Position numbers and translations under genes: made by a program
Assembly (NCBI GenBank): GCA_013396995.1
Contig: VWZP01002668.1
Span: 173,458-237,457 of the forward strand
DNA length: 64,000 nt
Reading direction: 5' to 3'
DNA from: Dicaeum eximium
Taxonomy: Eukaryota > Chordata > Aves > Passeriformes > Dicaeidae
In this document: piece by piece, positions 32,801 to 43,387 of the stretch
How positions within the stretch are numbered: position 1 is the first letter of the stretch
Layout: each line of letters opens with the position of its first letter
The notes under the pieces: generated by a model
What the model saw: the letters and a program-made list of their open reading frames with translations, nothing else
What the model was told of the DNA's origin: nothing
Databases searched by the model: none

Positions 32801-33840
32801 AAGACCAAACCCAAATCCCTAAATCCAAAGATCTGCATCCCAGTCTGCCTCCCACATCCATCACTACTAAAGCTGGGAGAGCAGCTGGGTCAGGGGGCCT
32901 CGTGCTGGGGTCCCCAGGATGATGCTGGGGCCTCGGCACCCCCAGGATCCCTCCAGCCTGGGCTTAGGGACAGTGGGGACATTCCCAGAGAGATTGGAGC
33001 ACCTCAGGGAGGAGGCAGTGGGCAGAAACTCTCCAATCTCTCTCTGTTTTTCTTCTCACATCATCTGGGCTGTAAGAAAAAGCAAATACAATTGCCATCT
33101 GACTGAGACAAGCCCTACAGAGCCTGGGCCCAAGCAGCCCCAAAAACTGAGCTCAGGCTTTGCTGCCCACACAGCGCAGACATGGGGATGGGATGGCAGA
33201 GCCAGGGCATGGGATTCTCTGGCTCAGGAAATGACACTGAAATGGGACTGAAAGTTTTTAGCTGCCGGGAGGGTGGGGAGTGTGCCTGTCAGAGCACAGA
33301 AGAGTCCGGGGCAGGAGGGACTTTCCAGGGCGACTTCATGGCTCTCTTCTTCTTCCAGTCCTTCCCCTCCCTCCTCTTGGCCGCCAGCAGAAGCCGGGAC
33401 CACGCTCGTGCACCAGGGACAGCCACAGCTCTCCCCCAGCTCCAGAGAGGGCTGGATGCTCCCCCTTGGGCGTTGTGGGGGCTGCAGGCACAGGAATGAC
33501 CCCACACCCTGCTGCCCACGGGTGCTGGCAGCCTGCAGCCCCTGCGGCATCACTCGGTGCACTGAGTGGACCCTGAGCACTGAAACAGCGGGGCTGGGCT
33601 GCCAGGAGAGGCTGCCCCGCGTGGGACACGGCCCCCAGAACAGAGCACACCTTCTGGGCTTTGCCCTGGCAGCGTGGGGAGCATCCCGGCCCTGGCAGCA
33701 CACCTGTCCCCGCAGGGTGAGCCGCTGTCCCCGGCGCAGTCCCTACCTGTGCAGTGCTGCCACGTCCTGCCTCCCCGCATGAAGCCCCCGCCGCTGGCCC
33801 AGCGGAGCAGAATGACCCACAGCAGCAGTGGCGCCGACAT
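23863..33840 (-). CDS. TSPEAR: TSPEAR, secreted thrombospondin-type laminin-G/EAR-repeat protein (12 exons)
   Basis: Extracellular protein linked in humans to hearing and to tooth and hair-follicle development. Coding exons in transcript order on the minus strand: 33840-33747, 31563-31343, 31270-31032, 30918-30828, 30452-30296, 29922-29791, 28526-28294, 26332-26146, 25397-25168, 25081-24894, 24353-24252, 24016-23863. They total 2,028 nt, i.e. 675 aa plus stop (human 669), in phase at every junction and all with GT-AG introns. Exon 1 gives a hydrophobic signal peptide (APLLLWVILLRWASG). Residues about 32-250 form the TSPN/laminin-G-like domain (DLRPLDILAE, then FPEEFSIIVTLR and RWHTLVLAVSG). 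Seven EAR repeats follow from about 315, with DWEAF/DWEFF and FLAVAN cores. The gene covers 10 kb here and is far larger in mammals. Confidence 0.96.
24655..24846 (+). mobile_element. CR1 3' end in TSPEAR intron
   Basis: Sense-oriented on the plus strand: GCCCTGGCACAGGGTGCCC, CTGGAAGTGTCCAAGGCC, GGTGTCCCTGCCCATGG, then CCAAACCATTCTGGGATTC. Lies between TSPEAR exons 10 and 11. Confidence 0.93.
26705..26745. repeat. (ATA)n/(ACA)n-rich simple repeat
   Basis: Degenerate GATAATGATAACAATGACAA trinucleotide run in the TSPEAR intron between exons 7 and 8. Confidence 0.75.
27597..28285 (+). mobile_element. Solo LTR of an endogenous retrovirus with 6-bp target-site duplication
   Basis: The LTR body is 27603-28279 (677 bases). 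It starts TGTTGGG and ends CCCGACA, an imperfect inverted terminal pair with the expected TG and CA ends. The identical hexamer CCTGGC flanks it at 27597-27602 and 28280-28285. It carries an AATAAA at 28129-28134 in the plus orientation, and no gag, pol or env coding lies nearby, so it is a solo LTR left by recombination. A 6-bp duplication is typical of class II (ERVK/alpharetrovirus-like) elements; that class is inference. It lies antisense to TSPEAR in the intron after exon 7. Confidence 0.88.
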
Positions 33841-34140
33841 CGGGGGCCTGGCCTGAGGGGGTCCATCCACCGGGACCCCCCCGCTGTCCCCTTCTCCCTG
33901 CCCGGCTCAGCGCCCCGGCGGCTCGGGCATGCTCTGCGCTGAGATGCTCCGGAGCCCCGAGCCCGCTCCGTGCTCCCCGGGCAGTGTCACCGCAGGATGC
34001 TGGATTCAGGCCGGCTCTGTGCCCATGCTCTGCGTGGGCATCGCCCCCAGGGACACGGCCCGGGGCTGGCGGGGGGCTCCTGGGGCGGCCGCCGAGGCAG
34101 TGCCGGCTGCAGCCTGCACACAGACATTTAAATGAGAGGT
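33700..34140 (-). promoter_or_regulatory. TSPEAR: Probable TSPEAR promoter and 5' UTR
   Basis: GC-rich, CpG-containing DNA around and upstream of the TSPEAR initiator codon (complement of 33838-33840), extending to about 34,130, where a TTTAAAT sequence occurs. No experimentally anchored start can be deduced. Confidence 0.4.
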
Positions 34141-35220
34141 CGGTGGTGGGAGAGGAGGAGTCCCGGCTCCTCCGAGTGCTTTTATCTTTTGCCCAACCCT
34201 CTAGAAGGCGGCTTTGGGGAGGGATTTTTTTAATCGTTATTTTTTGCTCGCTTTCTTTGCTTCCTTTCAGTTTTGGTGATTCGTTTTCCTGGCCTCACAT
34301 GGAAGTAGGTGGGAGATTCACCCCTGCCTGGAGAGACCTGGGTGGGAACCCTCCTGCCCCTAAATACATTGGTTTTCAGCTTGTATCGGATGAGAGACCC
34401 TCTGACCCCTCTGGACCACTCCACCGTGGCCAGATCCCAAAACCTGCACATTTCTCCCTCAGTATTGTCCCAGGCAGGTGATGCACATCTCATGCCCCAG
34501 GCAAGGCTCCATCTCAAGGGCCAGCCACCAGACCCAGCCCTGCCACAGAAATGCCCCCGACTCAGAAACCCTCCAGGTTCTGCTGTTCAGGGGAAGCATC
34601 AGCAGTGGGAAAGCTCCCTGCACACAGCGAGCTCTGCTGGGCTCCACCAGCCACAGAACGAGCCTCTTCCACTCCCCAAACAATTGAAACAGGCTCCCAC
34701 CCCCCTCATCCCCAAACCCTTCCCACAAGGCGAGCGCTAGAATAGAAAGCGGATGGCGAGGACCAAACGCCAAAAATTGTGTCGCAAACCGGGGGTTTTG
34801 TCAGCAAGGAAGAGCCAGAGCCAGACCCGCACCCGTGTTCACTGTCAGTCTGTCAGTCTCACCCCAAAATCAGCCGTGCTGGGACTGAGAGTGCACCCAA
34901 GGAGTGCCACCCCTGATGGAGTGCAGCACCACGCACACACTTTGGCCCCAAATCCCAAGAGGAGCTGGGCTGAACCCCACAAAGCCCCAGACCCTCTTGT
35001 TGGAATGTTGGTGCCTCTGTCTCAGAGCCTGGAGAGTGGCTGTGTGCCTGTCCAATAGCCCTAGCAGGGCTGCAGGGAGCTTCCCCCCTCCAAACAGCCT
35101 CCCTTTGGGCATCCCCCAAATTAGGGTTCTGCCAGGATTGTGCTTAAACAGAGCTTAACCAGAGAGCTGCAGAGGTGAGGCACTGCTAGGGATGGTGTCC
35201 AGTGGTACCACCATAACCAA

Positions 35221-35300
35221 ACCTGGGGGTCCCAAATGGTAGATTGGGGCCCTGAATGGCACCTGGGGGTCCCAAATGGCAGCTGGGGCCCTCAATGGTC
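35221..35300. repeat. 40-bp tandem duplication
   Basis: Two units beginning ACCTGGGGGTCCCAAATGG at 35221 and 35261. The second half differs at a few positions (AGATTGGGGCCCTGAATGG against AGCTGGGGCCCTCAATGG). Confidence 0.88.
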
Positions 35301-36596
35301 CCATTGCTGGAGGTGAACACAAGGGATGCAGGAGGACAAACCATCCCATGCCCCCTGACAGGCGCAGTCCCTCCTGATACTCCTCGCAGCCTTGAGGACA
35401 CCCACAAGGGCTGGGATGGGGAGCAGTCACCCCACTGGGACCCCAAGGCGTGGGAAGATGGAGACTGGAGTTCCAAGCACATCTGGCAGAGAGGTGGGGC
35501 ACTGGAGGGGAGGCTCCCGTCAGGTTGGAACCGGGGAAGGCATCACAAACAAGAATCAGAGTCACCACATTTCCCAGGGCTGCACACATGGGTCAAGTTA
35601 AGCGTGGCTTTGGGAGCTGGCAGCACTGCCCTGAGCAGGGGATGGACTTGGGGAAGGCTCCTCCTGAGGCTCTGCAAAGGTCCAGGGAGGGAGGGAAAGT
35701 CCTGGCAGAAATTCCGAGTCCATTGGTTTTTCCAAAGGGGATGCAGCTACCTTTCAGTGCTTCCTTGCCAAAAAAACAGTCAGTGGGAACACCTTCAGAG
35801 CCAAGGACAGAGCTGTGGGTGCCCCCTCAAGACACAGGGAGATCTGTGGACTTCCAGGCAAGAGGTGCAGGGACTGAAGCCCCCCACCAATGAGCACAGA
35901 GGACATGGTGGGCTCAGGCTGCTCTTCAGCCACATTAATGAACAGTCTCCAGGTGAGGACAGGGATGTCCAAGGTCCTCCAGGGTTTTCCCCTTCACTGG
36001 GCAGGGGATGCTGGCGTGGCAGAAGATGGAGTGGCTTGGCCAGTGCCTGGCACTTTCCTCCCTGCCTGGGGAACCGAGCTGTGATGTGAAGTAAGGACAG
36101 GGACACGTCGCTCCCCACTGTCACATTGGGTCCAGGACCTGCTCTGTGTCCCCAGGACAGTAGGAAGTGGTCTGCAAAATAGCTCTTAAGCACACAGGCA
36201 CACATTCCTGTGTGCAGAAGCCAGCACGAGGGGATGAAATAAAAGAGGCAAACAGGGAGACGTTTGCCTAATTCGCATGGGGCGTAAACAAAACCATGTG
36301 GTGGCTCCGAACAAAATGATCCTTGGATTTTCACCAGAAAGGTTTGGCCATCCCTGGGTTAGGAAAGGTTGAGAAACCCATCTGCAGGCAATCCATTGCA
36401 AGCAGAGCTTTCATGCAGGGGACAGTGCAAGGAGAGCACCTCATCGACGCCAGGGACGGGCTGGACCCTGCACACGGGGGAACGTTCCTGCTCTTCCAAG
36501 GCTGTAACTCACTCCTTATTATTTGCAGACACAAAGTCGTGTTTCAGGGCTTCATGCCTTATTCATTTCAGTCATTATTCCTGACATCTGTATATA

Positions 36597-36665
36597 ATCA
36601 GAGAATCCTTTAGGTTGGAAAAGACCTCTAAGTCTGTCAAGTTTTTTTCCCTGAAATGCAGCGCA
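36597..36665 (-). mobile_element. CR1 3'-end fragment
   Basis: CAGAGAATCCTTTAGGTTGG then AAAAGACCTCTAAGTCTGTC, the reverse-oriented CR1 3' end of a subfamily with the AAAGACC block. It may extend further at lower similarity. Confidence 0.7.
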
Positions 36666-38374
36666 GGCATCAGCAAGGGCAAAGCTTTGAGGGACCCCAT
36701 AAGTAACTGATGGACAAATGCCCATCCCATGATGTGCCCAGATTTTGTCTACTCTCCTGTCTGCACCAGCAGGGCCAGTGGAGCCTGCCACACTCACATC
36801 CATGGGGACAGAGCTGGAGGTCAGTGATGAGCACATGGAGTTGGTCTCACCTGTGTGAGCAGCAGGGTGGACATCAGCCCTTTGGGATCAGTTATGAAGG
36901 GGATGGAGGGAATTGTTCTCAGAGTGACATCCCAGATCGCAGTTTCCCAAACCACAGTCTGGGTTCAACAACTGGAACGCCTTCCCCAGGATGGTGGGAT
37001 GAGATCTCCATCCTCAGCCGCTTCCAAGGCTCCTCCCTTGTCACCTCTGCCCTTTCTCCCACGCTGAAAATTTTCCCTGTGTTTCCCTGAGTCCAACCCA
37101 CCATCATAAAGCAGAGTTCCGGCAAGAAATCTCCACACCAGGAAACCTGTCAGCGCGGTACAGAAGCGCAGTGTCTTTAACCCCAACGCCTTTCAAAAGC
37201 TGAATTCCCAGAAGTTTTGGAGAGGTTCTGCCAGGAAAAGTTTTGTGAAAGACTGGGAGGATTGCAAAAGGCACCGTTTTTAGGAAAACCACCAAAAAAA
37301 AAAAAGGCACAAAGCCGCCCCAACACAGCAAGTCCTGCTGCCAGCTTCCCAGCATGGAGCTGCCTTCGGGAGCCATCCCTGTCAGGCGGTGACGAGCCAC
37401 CAGCATCGCTCCTGTCCCAGAGCCCTCGGTGGCCCCACACCCACTGCCAGCCCCAGGGCACGAAGGAGCCGGGAGCCCCCAGCCTGCTTTGGCCATGGCA
37501 GCAGGCAGTGGGTCCCACGTCCCTGTGCAGGCAGCCAGGAGGAAGCTGAGCATTTGGAGCATTTGGAGGACACATGGCAGCTGAGCTGGCAGGCTCTGAA
37601 AGGGCTCCAGAAAGCAGACACTTAACTTTCGCCACGACAAGGGAAGAGAGGCTTTGGACCACGCTGCCACACTGGAGCTGTTTCCCAAGGGGCTGTGCAG
37701 CACCCACAGCTGCATCTCCCCTCATTTCGCCCTGCACATGACAAACAGCTCTTCACTATTGCCTGTCCCTTGTTGATATAGTTGTTTTCATTTTTGCCAC
37801 CTTGCCCCAGTGTGCCCAAACCTGTTGAAGAGGCTGAGCCACCTTCCTGCAGCCACAGGATCCCCAGACTCACCACTTTGCAGTAAGGCAGCTCTGTATC
37901 CAACCCAGGCAACCGTGAGCACGCCGACTATGGAACAGTGCTCTGGGGATTTTCTGTAGATCTCAGGTCTACACGGAGGCAAAAGAGCAGGAGAGAGGCT
38001 TACAGGTCATTTGGTGGTGGTGCAGGAGATCCAGGAACTCTGCCTGGACCCCCTGCAATGGGAAAATTCTGCTTGGCTTGGAGCTCAGCTGAGATCTCTC
38101 CGCAAAGGGAATAAACAGTGTTCAGAGGCCACATTCATGTTCCATGCTTACTGCCTGTGCTTTAATCTCCTTCAGCAACAACTCTTGTCCCAACACTGGG
38201 ATTGTGCAGAGCAGCTGGGGTTTTGGAAACACCTGAGCTTTCCTGGATCACCTGGATCAGGATCAGCAGCTCATCTGGCTGGACATGCACACCCAGGGGC
38301 TCTGTGTGGGGAACTGTCAGCTTGGCCAAGCAAACCCCATGGTGAGTGCTCCATTCTGAGTGTTACCCAGAGAT

Positions 38375-38528
38375 GCTGTGGACTCTCCATCCCTGAAAAT
38401 GTCCAGTGTTGGATGGGGATTGGAGCAACCTGGGCTGGTGGAAGGTGTCCCTGCCCATGGCAGGGGATTGGAGTGAGATGAGCTTTAACATCGCTTCCAA
38501 CGCAAACCATTTGGGGATTCTATGATCT
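38375..38528 (+). mobile_element. CR1 3' end
   Basis: Sense copy: CTCCATCCCTGAAAATGTCC, then GGTGGAAGGTGTCCCTGCCC and ATGAGCTTTAACATCGCTTCC, with the tail TTTGGGGATTCTATGATC. Confidence 0.92.
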
Positions 38529-39039
38529 CTCTCCGTAGGCTGCCTTGGAGTAACACCTGAGCCCCAGGGCTGGCTTTGGCATGGGGAGAGGAATCTCCCT
38601 TGGCAGTGCAGGGGGAAACCCTCCTCCACCTTCACCTGTAGCCCTTTGATCCGGGCAGTGACCACACACAACAACTCCCAACGGGCAGATGGTGGTAAGC
38701 AGCACAAAGAGCCACAGCAAGGAAACCCAGGGATTTGCCCTCACGTGCAGGGGGGGCATTGAGGACTGGCAGGGATAGAAAATGGGAAGCACAGTGCTGC
38801 TGTGATCCCATGGCTCCCAGGTTAGGGATCTCAGCCACAGGTCCACCTCAGACTGCCTGCCCTGGGAAAGTGTGGGCACCACAAGCCCCTCCCCAGTCTG
38901 GGATCATGGGCTGAGGTCCCTGCAGCAAACAGCAGCTTTAGCATCGTTTTGCTCTGCAGCTGTAAGAAAACCTCCTGCCCCCAGAGGCAGAGAATCGCTG
39001 GCCAATTTTATCACTCACTGGTGTGACAATGTCAAACTT

Positions 39040-39330
39040 TCATTACTGCACGAGCGGTGATTCCGGCTCTGGAGGGGCCGATGGGCACGGCGGGTGCCAA
39101 GGCGGGTGCCAAGGCGGCCACGCTCGCCCTGCCCACCCGCCGGCAGCCGAGCGCGGCTCCATCTCCTCCGACATCCGGGAAGGAAAGGGAACAAAGGCAC
39201 AGAACAATTCCTATTGTTTTCCAAGCCTTTCTTCGGGGCTGCAGCACGGCGGAGCTGTCCCTGCGCCCGGAGCGGTGCAGACGCGATGGGGACGCGGTGC
39301 CCGTGCCTGCCACCAACCCTCGGAGCCGGC
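39040..39330. promoter_or_regulatory. Orphan CpG-rich patch (unassigned)
   Basis: A roughly 290-base patch rich in CpG stands out from AT-richer flanks: GGCACGGCGGGTGCCAAGGC, CCACCCGCCGGCAGCCGAGC and GACGCGGTGCCCGTGCC. It includes a short GCGGGTGCCAAG duplication. No coding exon fits. It is about 5 kb upstream of TSPEAR and could be a distal promoter, a noncoding RNA start or an enhancer; there is no direct evidence for any of these. Confidence 0.45.
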
Positions 39331-39439
39331 ACAGAGACAGAGACAGCGTTCTCGGCAGGGTTTTCCACTCACCACAGCTCCTCTCCTACTCTGCAGCACC
39401 ACTGGGCATTCCTGAGATGCTCAGGCTTGGGAATGTGGC

Positions 39440-39512
39440 GGTGCTGGGTTAATGGGTTGTCTCCATTATCTTAGAGGTCTTTTCCAACTGAATGATTCTA
39501 TGATGATGGATT
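39440..39512 (+). mobile_element. Short CR1 tail fragment
   Basis: TTAGAGGTCTTTTCCAACTG followed by AATGATTCTATGATG, the terminal piece of a sense CR1. Confidence 0.8.
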
Positions 39513-39632
39513 CCTGTAACCAGCCAAGGCACAACACCTGTGGTGGGGAAGGGGTGAGCTCAGCATGGGCTCAAAGTGAAGATCACCCTGATCACTTCTG
39601 TGGGTCTCCAAGGAGGAACAGAAGCATCTACA

Positions 39633-39805
39633 GAAGAATCATGGAATGGTTTGGATTGGAAGGACCTTAAAGCCCATCCAGTCCCACCCCCTGCCATGGG
39701 CAGGTACACTTTCCACTATCCCAGCTTGCTCCAAGCCCCATCCAACCTGGCCTTGAACATTTCCAGAGATGGGGCAGCCACAGCTTCTTCTCTGAGCAAA
39801 GAAGG
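39633..39805 (-). mobile_element. CR1 3' end
   Basis: Reverse-oriented: GAATCATGGAATGGTTTGG, CCCTGCCATGGGCAGG, CCATCCAACCTGGCCTTGAAC, GGGGCAGCCACAGCTTCT. Confidence 0.93.
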
Positions 39806-42340
39806 CATCTACTGTGTGAGAGAGAATTCAACCTGTGAATCTTGTTGGATGGAGGTGAATGGATAAAATAAATCAAATGCTGACTGGGTGTTCCAGGGAC
39901 AGACGCTGAAAGTTTCAAATGCTAAGTGAGGCTGGATGGGGACACTTTGGACAAGTGGCTTCCCCAATAATACTGATGTATTTGTAAAACCACACTACAT
40001 ATAGAGCCTTAGGGGCTTCCTACAGCCCACAAACCCCAGCCCTCCCACCAAGGCCATACCTAGGCTCCAACGAGAAGATCCCATATCAAACCAGGATCTG
40101 GCCAAGGACAAAGGTCAGCTTCTAACTGCCTCTCCAGACAAAGTGAGTTTGAAAACCCCTGGACTCCAGCCTGCCTGTCTGGCATCCTCCTCCATTGCAG
40201 GAACTGGTGAGAAAAGCCGAGCTTTGGCTGAGCGAGGTCCCTCTGGGGCCACCCTCACACAAGCCTACCAGATAACAAGAAAGGATCTCCAACCTCAGAG
40301 GTTTTTGCTTCAGAACAAGTTCACCTGACCTGATCCACTCCATATTTCACCATTTCCTAGCTCCCAGAAGGATGAATGGCAAGGGAAGCAAGGCATCCCT
40401 GGGGTGAGCTGTGTTGTTCATTTTCAGCTTGGAGACCTGGGCATGTCTCTAACACACCTGTCTCACAGAGGGAGATCCCCCAGCACCTGACCTGCTGACC
40501 AAGCAACTGGGATTGGATCTGATCACATCTCTGAGGGGTCTTCCTCTGACTGGCAGAAGAAGACAGGGACCCTGGTGAAGCACCACACCAGGAGAGGAAT
40601 CTCTGTGAGCCCATCCCAGCCAGACTTAGCAAAAAAGCCCTGATTCATTCAGCATCTCCAGGCCACCCCATTTGGGTTCAATCTGCCAAATGACTTTGGC
40701 ATGGGGAAAAACCGTTTTGGGCCCAAACTTCCATCCCAGCTGTGGGTGGAGAGCCTCCCCACGCTGGGCTCTGCACCCAAGCAGTGTGTGGGTGCCCCCC
40801 ACCCCCTGCGTGTTGCATCCTGCATCTCTGCTGCTTTGAACCCACCTCCTGTGTCCCCCTGCACCCCTGGCCACAGCAGGAGCATTTGTCTTGTCTCCTC
40901 AGAGAGCTCTGCCCCAGGACACCCTTTCCTGGCCACCCCCTGCAGCCCCTCCAGCCAGGGACACCCGGCTCTGGTCACAGCAGTGACAGAGCACAGCTCA
41001 TTCCCCACTCAGGCAAGGGGACTCAGGGCAGGACTTGGCTCATGTCCCCCAGGCCCTTCAGGGAGGTGAGCAGACAGACCCACTCCCAAATCCCTGCCCA
41101 GAGCTCACACAAACTGCTCACACCAGCCCTGCCCTGTAATAACCCACGGGCTGTGGCACTGCCACTAATTATCTATTAACATACCCCATCATCTTACCCA
41201 CTGCCCAGTCCCCTCTCGGGGTGTGAGCCACCTTCCAAAGCCACCTGGCTGGTTCTCCTGGGGCTCTTACACCACCTGCCAAGGGAGCAGGCTGGGATAG
41301 GCAGGAAGATCACCAGGACTGGAAGGCAGACCTCCCAGCCACCCCACGCTCCCGTGGGGCCATGAGAGCACCAAGCAGGACCACCAAATGTCAAATGGCT
41401 TGAACAATTCCCTCCTAAGTGATGGGTTTCATCCCTGTACCACCAGGGAGCCTGGCACAGCACTTTTGGTGCCCAACACTTCAGGTGGCACCTGGCAGCA
41501 GGACACCAGGAGCCCTCACTGGGGCTGGCAGCTCAGGCCCTCACGTGCTAGAGGAATTCTCCAGATTCCTGCACCTTCCCCTTCCTGTGCTACCCCCAGC
41601 CCTACCTTCAGCTGGCAGCAAGACCCCCAGCATCCCTTCCCTCACACTCCTCCAGCCTTTGAGCTTCCAAAAGGGCAAATATTTTCTTTTTCCCGAGTAA
41701 GGGAAATTTGAAAGAGAAAGCTCATGGGACACATGACCTGCGCTGTCTTCCATCCCTGCCCCTGTCCTGGCTCAGCCACAGGCACAGCCCCACACCACAG
41801 GACAGGGGAGGCTGCAGCAATCCCACATCTCAGACAATCCCAGTATCAGCAGCACAGCTGGCACTGGGAAAGGACATTTCAGATCTGTGCTGCTTCTCCT
41901 TTCCATTCCCAAAGCACACAGAGCATCCTCACCAAGGCACAGCTTCAGGAAGACACCAAGGCACTGAGCATCCCTGTTGCACCCATCCCAGTGCAGAACA
42001 CCACCTTCCATTCAAGATATCGCTCCAGAAAGACAAAAAAAAGCTGGCAGGGAGCCCAGGGCTGGCTCTGCCCCCGAGCTGCAGCCGTTTCATGTGGCTC
42101 CAACGCCTCTCACACTTTCAAAGGCACACCAACCCAGTTAATGGATGTCTCACAGCCCACTGTGTGTGTTCTGACACAGCCCCTCTGCCAAGGAAAAACA
42201 ACAGCAAGCGTGTGTGGATGTGTGTATATAGCAAGGCTTTAAAGAGGACGTTGCTTGCATTTTTACAGCTTTGTTGAAGGGTTTGGTTGAGGTTCTTTTT
42301 GTAATACCAAAGTCTAAAGCAAATACAATCCAGAGAAAAG
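39806..42340. other. Intergenic region, no gene seen
   Basis: About 2.5 kb with no recognisable exon, RNA gene or clear repeat. Confidence 0.5.
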
Positions 42341-42771
42341 GATTTTTAAAAAAAATCTTTAATACTTTACCTACATGCATAACACCTGTAGAGCTCTGAC
42401 ACTCCCCAAGGAACATGTTTTATAATAAGTGTTTCAGGCTGAAAAAAGACAACTGCTCAGAAAAACATTGCTACTGGCCAGTACTGCACATCCTGCCAAC
42501 ATGAGTGTTCATTCAGGGACACAATTAAGTCTTTCAGGGAACTCTATCCCAGGAGCTACGCACCAGCTTTACAAGCTTTAACCTTCAGGTGTTCCCCACC
42601 TGCAGGAGGGTGTCTGTGCCATGAGACTCTCTCAGCCTCCACTGTGTGAGCTGAACCCTGTTGCTTTATCCAAGGATTCAGTTTGTTGCAGAACAATGAA
42701 GTTTTAGTTCTTTTTGGCAAATAGAAACAGGAAATCTAACATGCCAACCACACTGCCACCTTTAAACCTTT

Positions 42772-42990
42772 CACAGAATCCCAGGATGGTTTGGGCTGGG
42801 AGGGACCTTAAAGATCATCCCATTCCATCTCCTGCCGTGGGCAGGGACACATTCCACTATCCCAGGTTGCTCCAAGCCCTGTCCAACCTGGCCTTGGACA
42901 CTTCCAGAGATCCAGGGGCAGCCTCAGCTTCTCTGGGCACCCTGTGCCAGGGCCTCAGCACCCTCACAGGGAAGAATTCCTTCCTAAATT
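42772..42990 (-). mobile_element. CR1 3' end
   Basis: Reverse-oriented: CACAGAATCCCAGGATGG, GGGAGGGACCTTAAAGATC, TGCCGTGGGCAGGGACAC, then CTGTGCCAGGGCCTCAGC to TTCCTTCCTAAATT. Confidence 0.94.
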
Positions 42991-43274
42991 AACACAGTGA
43001 ACAATGAATTTCTTTTGTCCAACACAAATGCTCACCCACTGCCTTCAGCTGAGTAAACAGCCACCAGCCAGGACAGTTCTCACCTCAACACCAAGTTTTA
43101 GTCCTCTGAGGTGAACTACTGCCTACAATTTTACCACCTTTAAGACTGAGAGGTAGATCTGGTCACTGAGTGGTTTCAAATGCTCATCAGCAAACCCACT
43201 GCATGTCACATAAAAAGAAAGGTTTTTTACTTTTGAACAGAGGGACTATGGAAACTCTGAGTAGGAACTGGGCA

Positions 43275-43387
43275 TCTGAGAAACCTGCTTGAGTGGAAGT
43301 TGTCCCTGTCCAAGCCAGGAGGTTGGAACTAGATGGTCTTTAAGGTCTGTTCTCATTCAAACCATTCAGTGATTCTATGATCTACGA
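43275..43387 (+). mobile_element. CR1 3'-end fragment
   Basis: TGAGTGGAAGTTGTCCCTG, GGAGGTTGGAACTAGATGG and TCTTTAAGGTCTGTTCTC, ending with AGTGATTCTATGATC. Confidence 0.9.

Larger units (their letters stand above)
34141..39020. other. Intergenic region upstream of TSPEAR
   Basis: About 4.9 kb with no convincing coding exon. It contains a 40-bp tandem duplication (35221-35300), CR1 fragments near 36.6 and 38.4 kb, and a poly-A tract at about 37,294-37,305. No tRNA, rRNA or known noncoding RNA was recognised. Confidence 0.5.

Noticed and set aside
37290..37310. Poly-A tract as evidence of a processed pseudogene
   Set aside because: No gene-like sequence precedes the A run on either strand and no flanking duplication was found.
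42150..42416. 88-codon minus-strand open frame near a possible UBE2G2 polyadenylation site
   Set aside because: AT-rich, no family similarity, and placed in the presumed 3' UTR.
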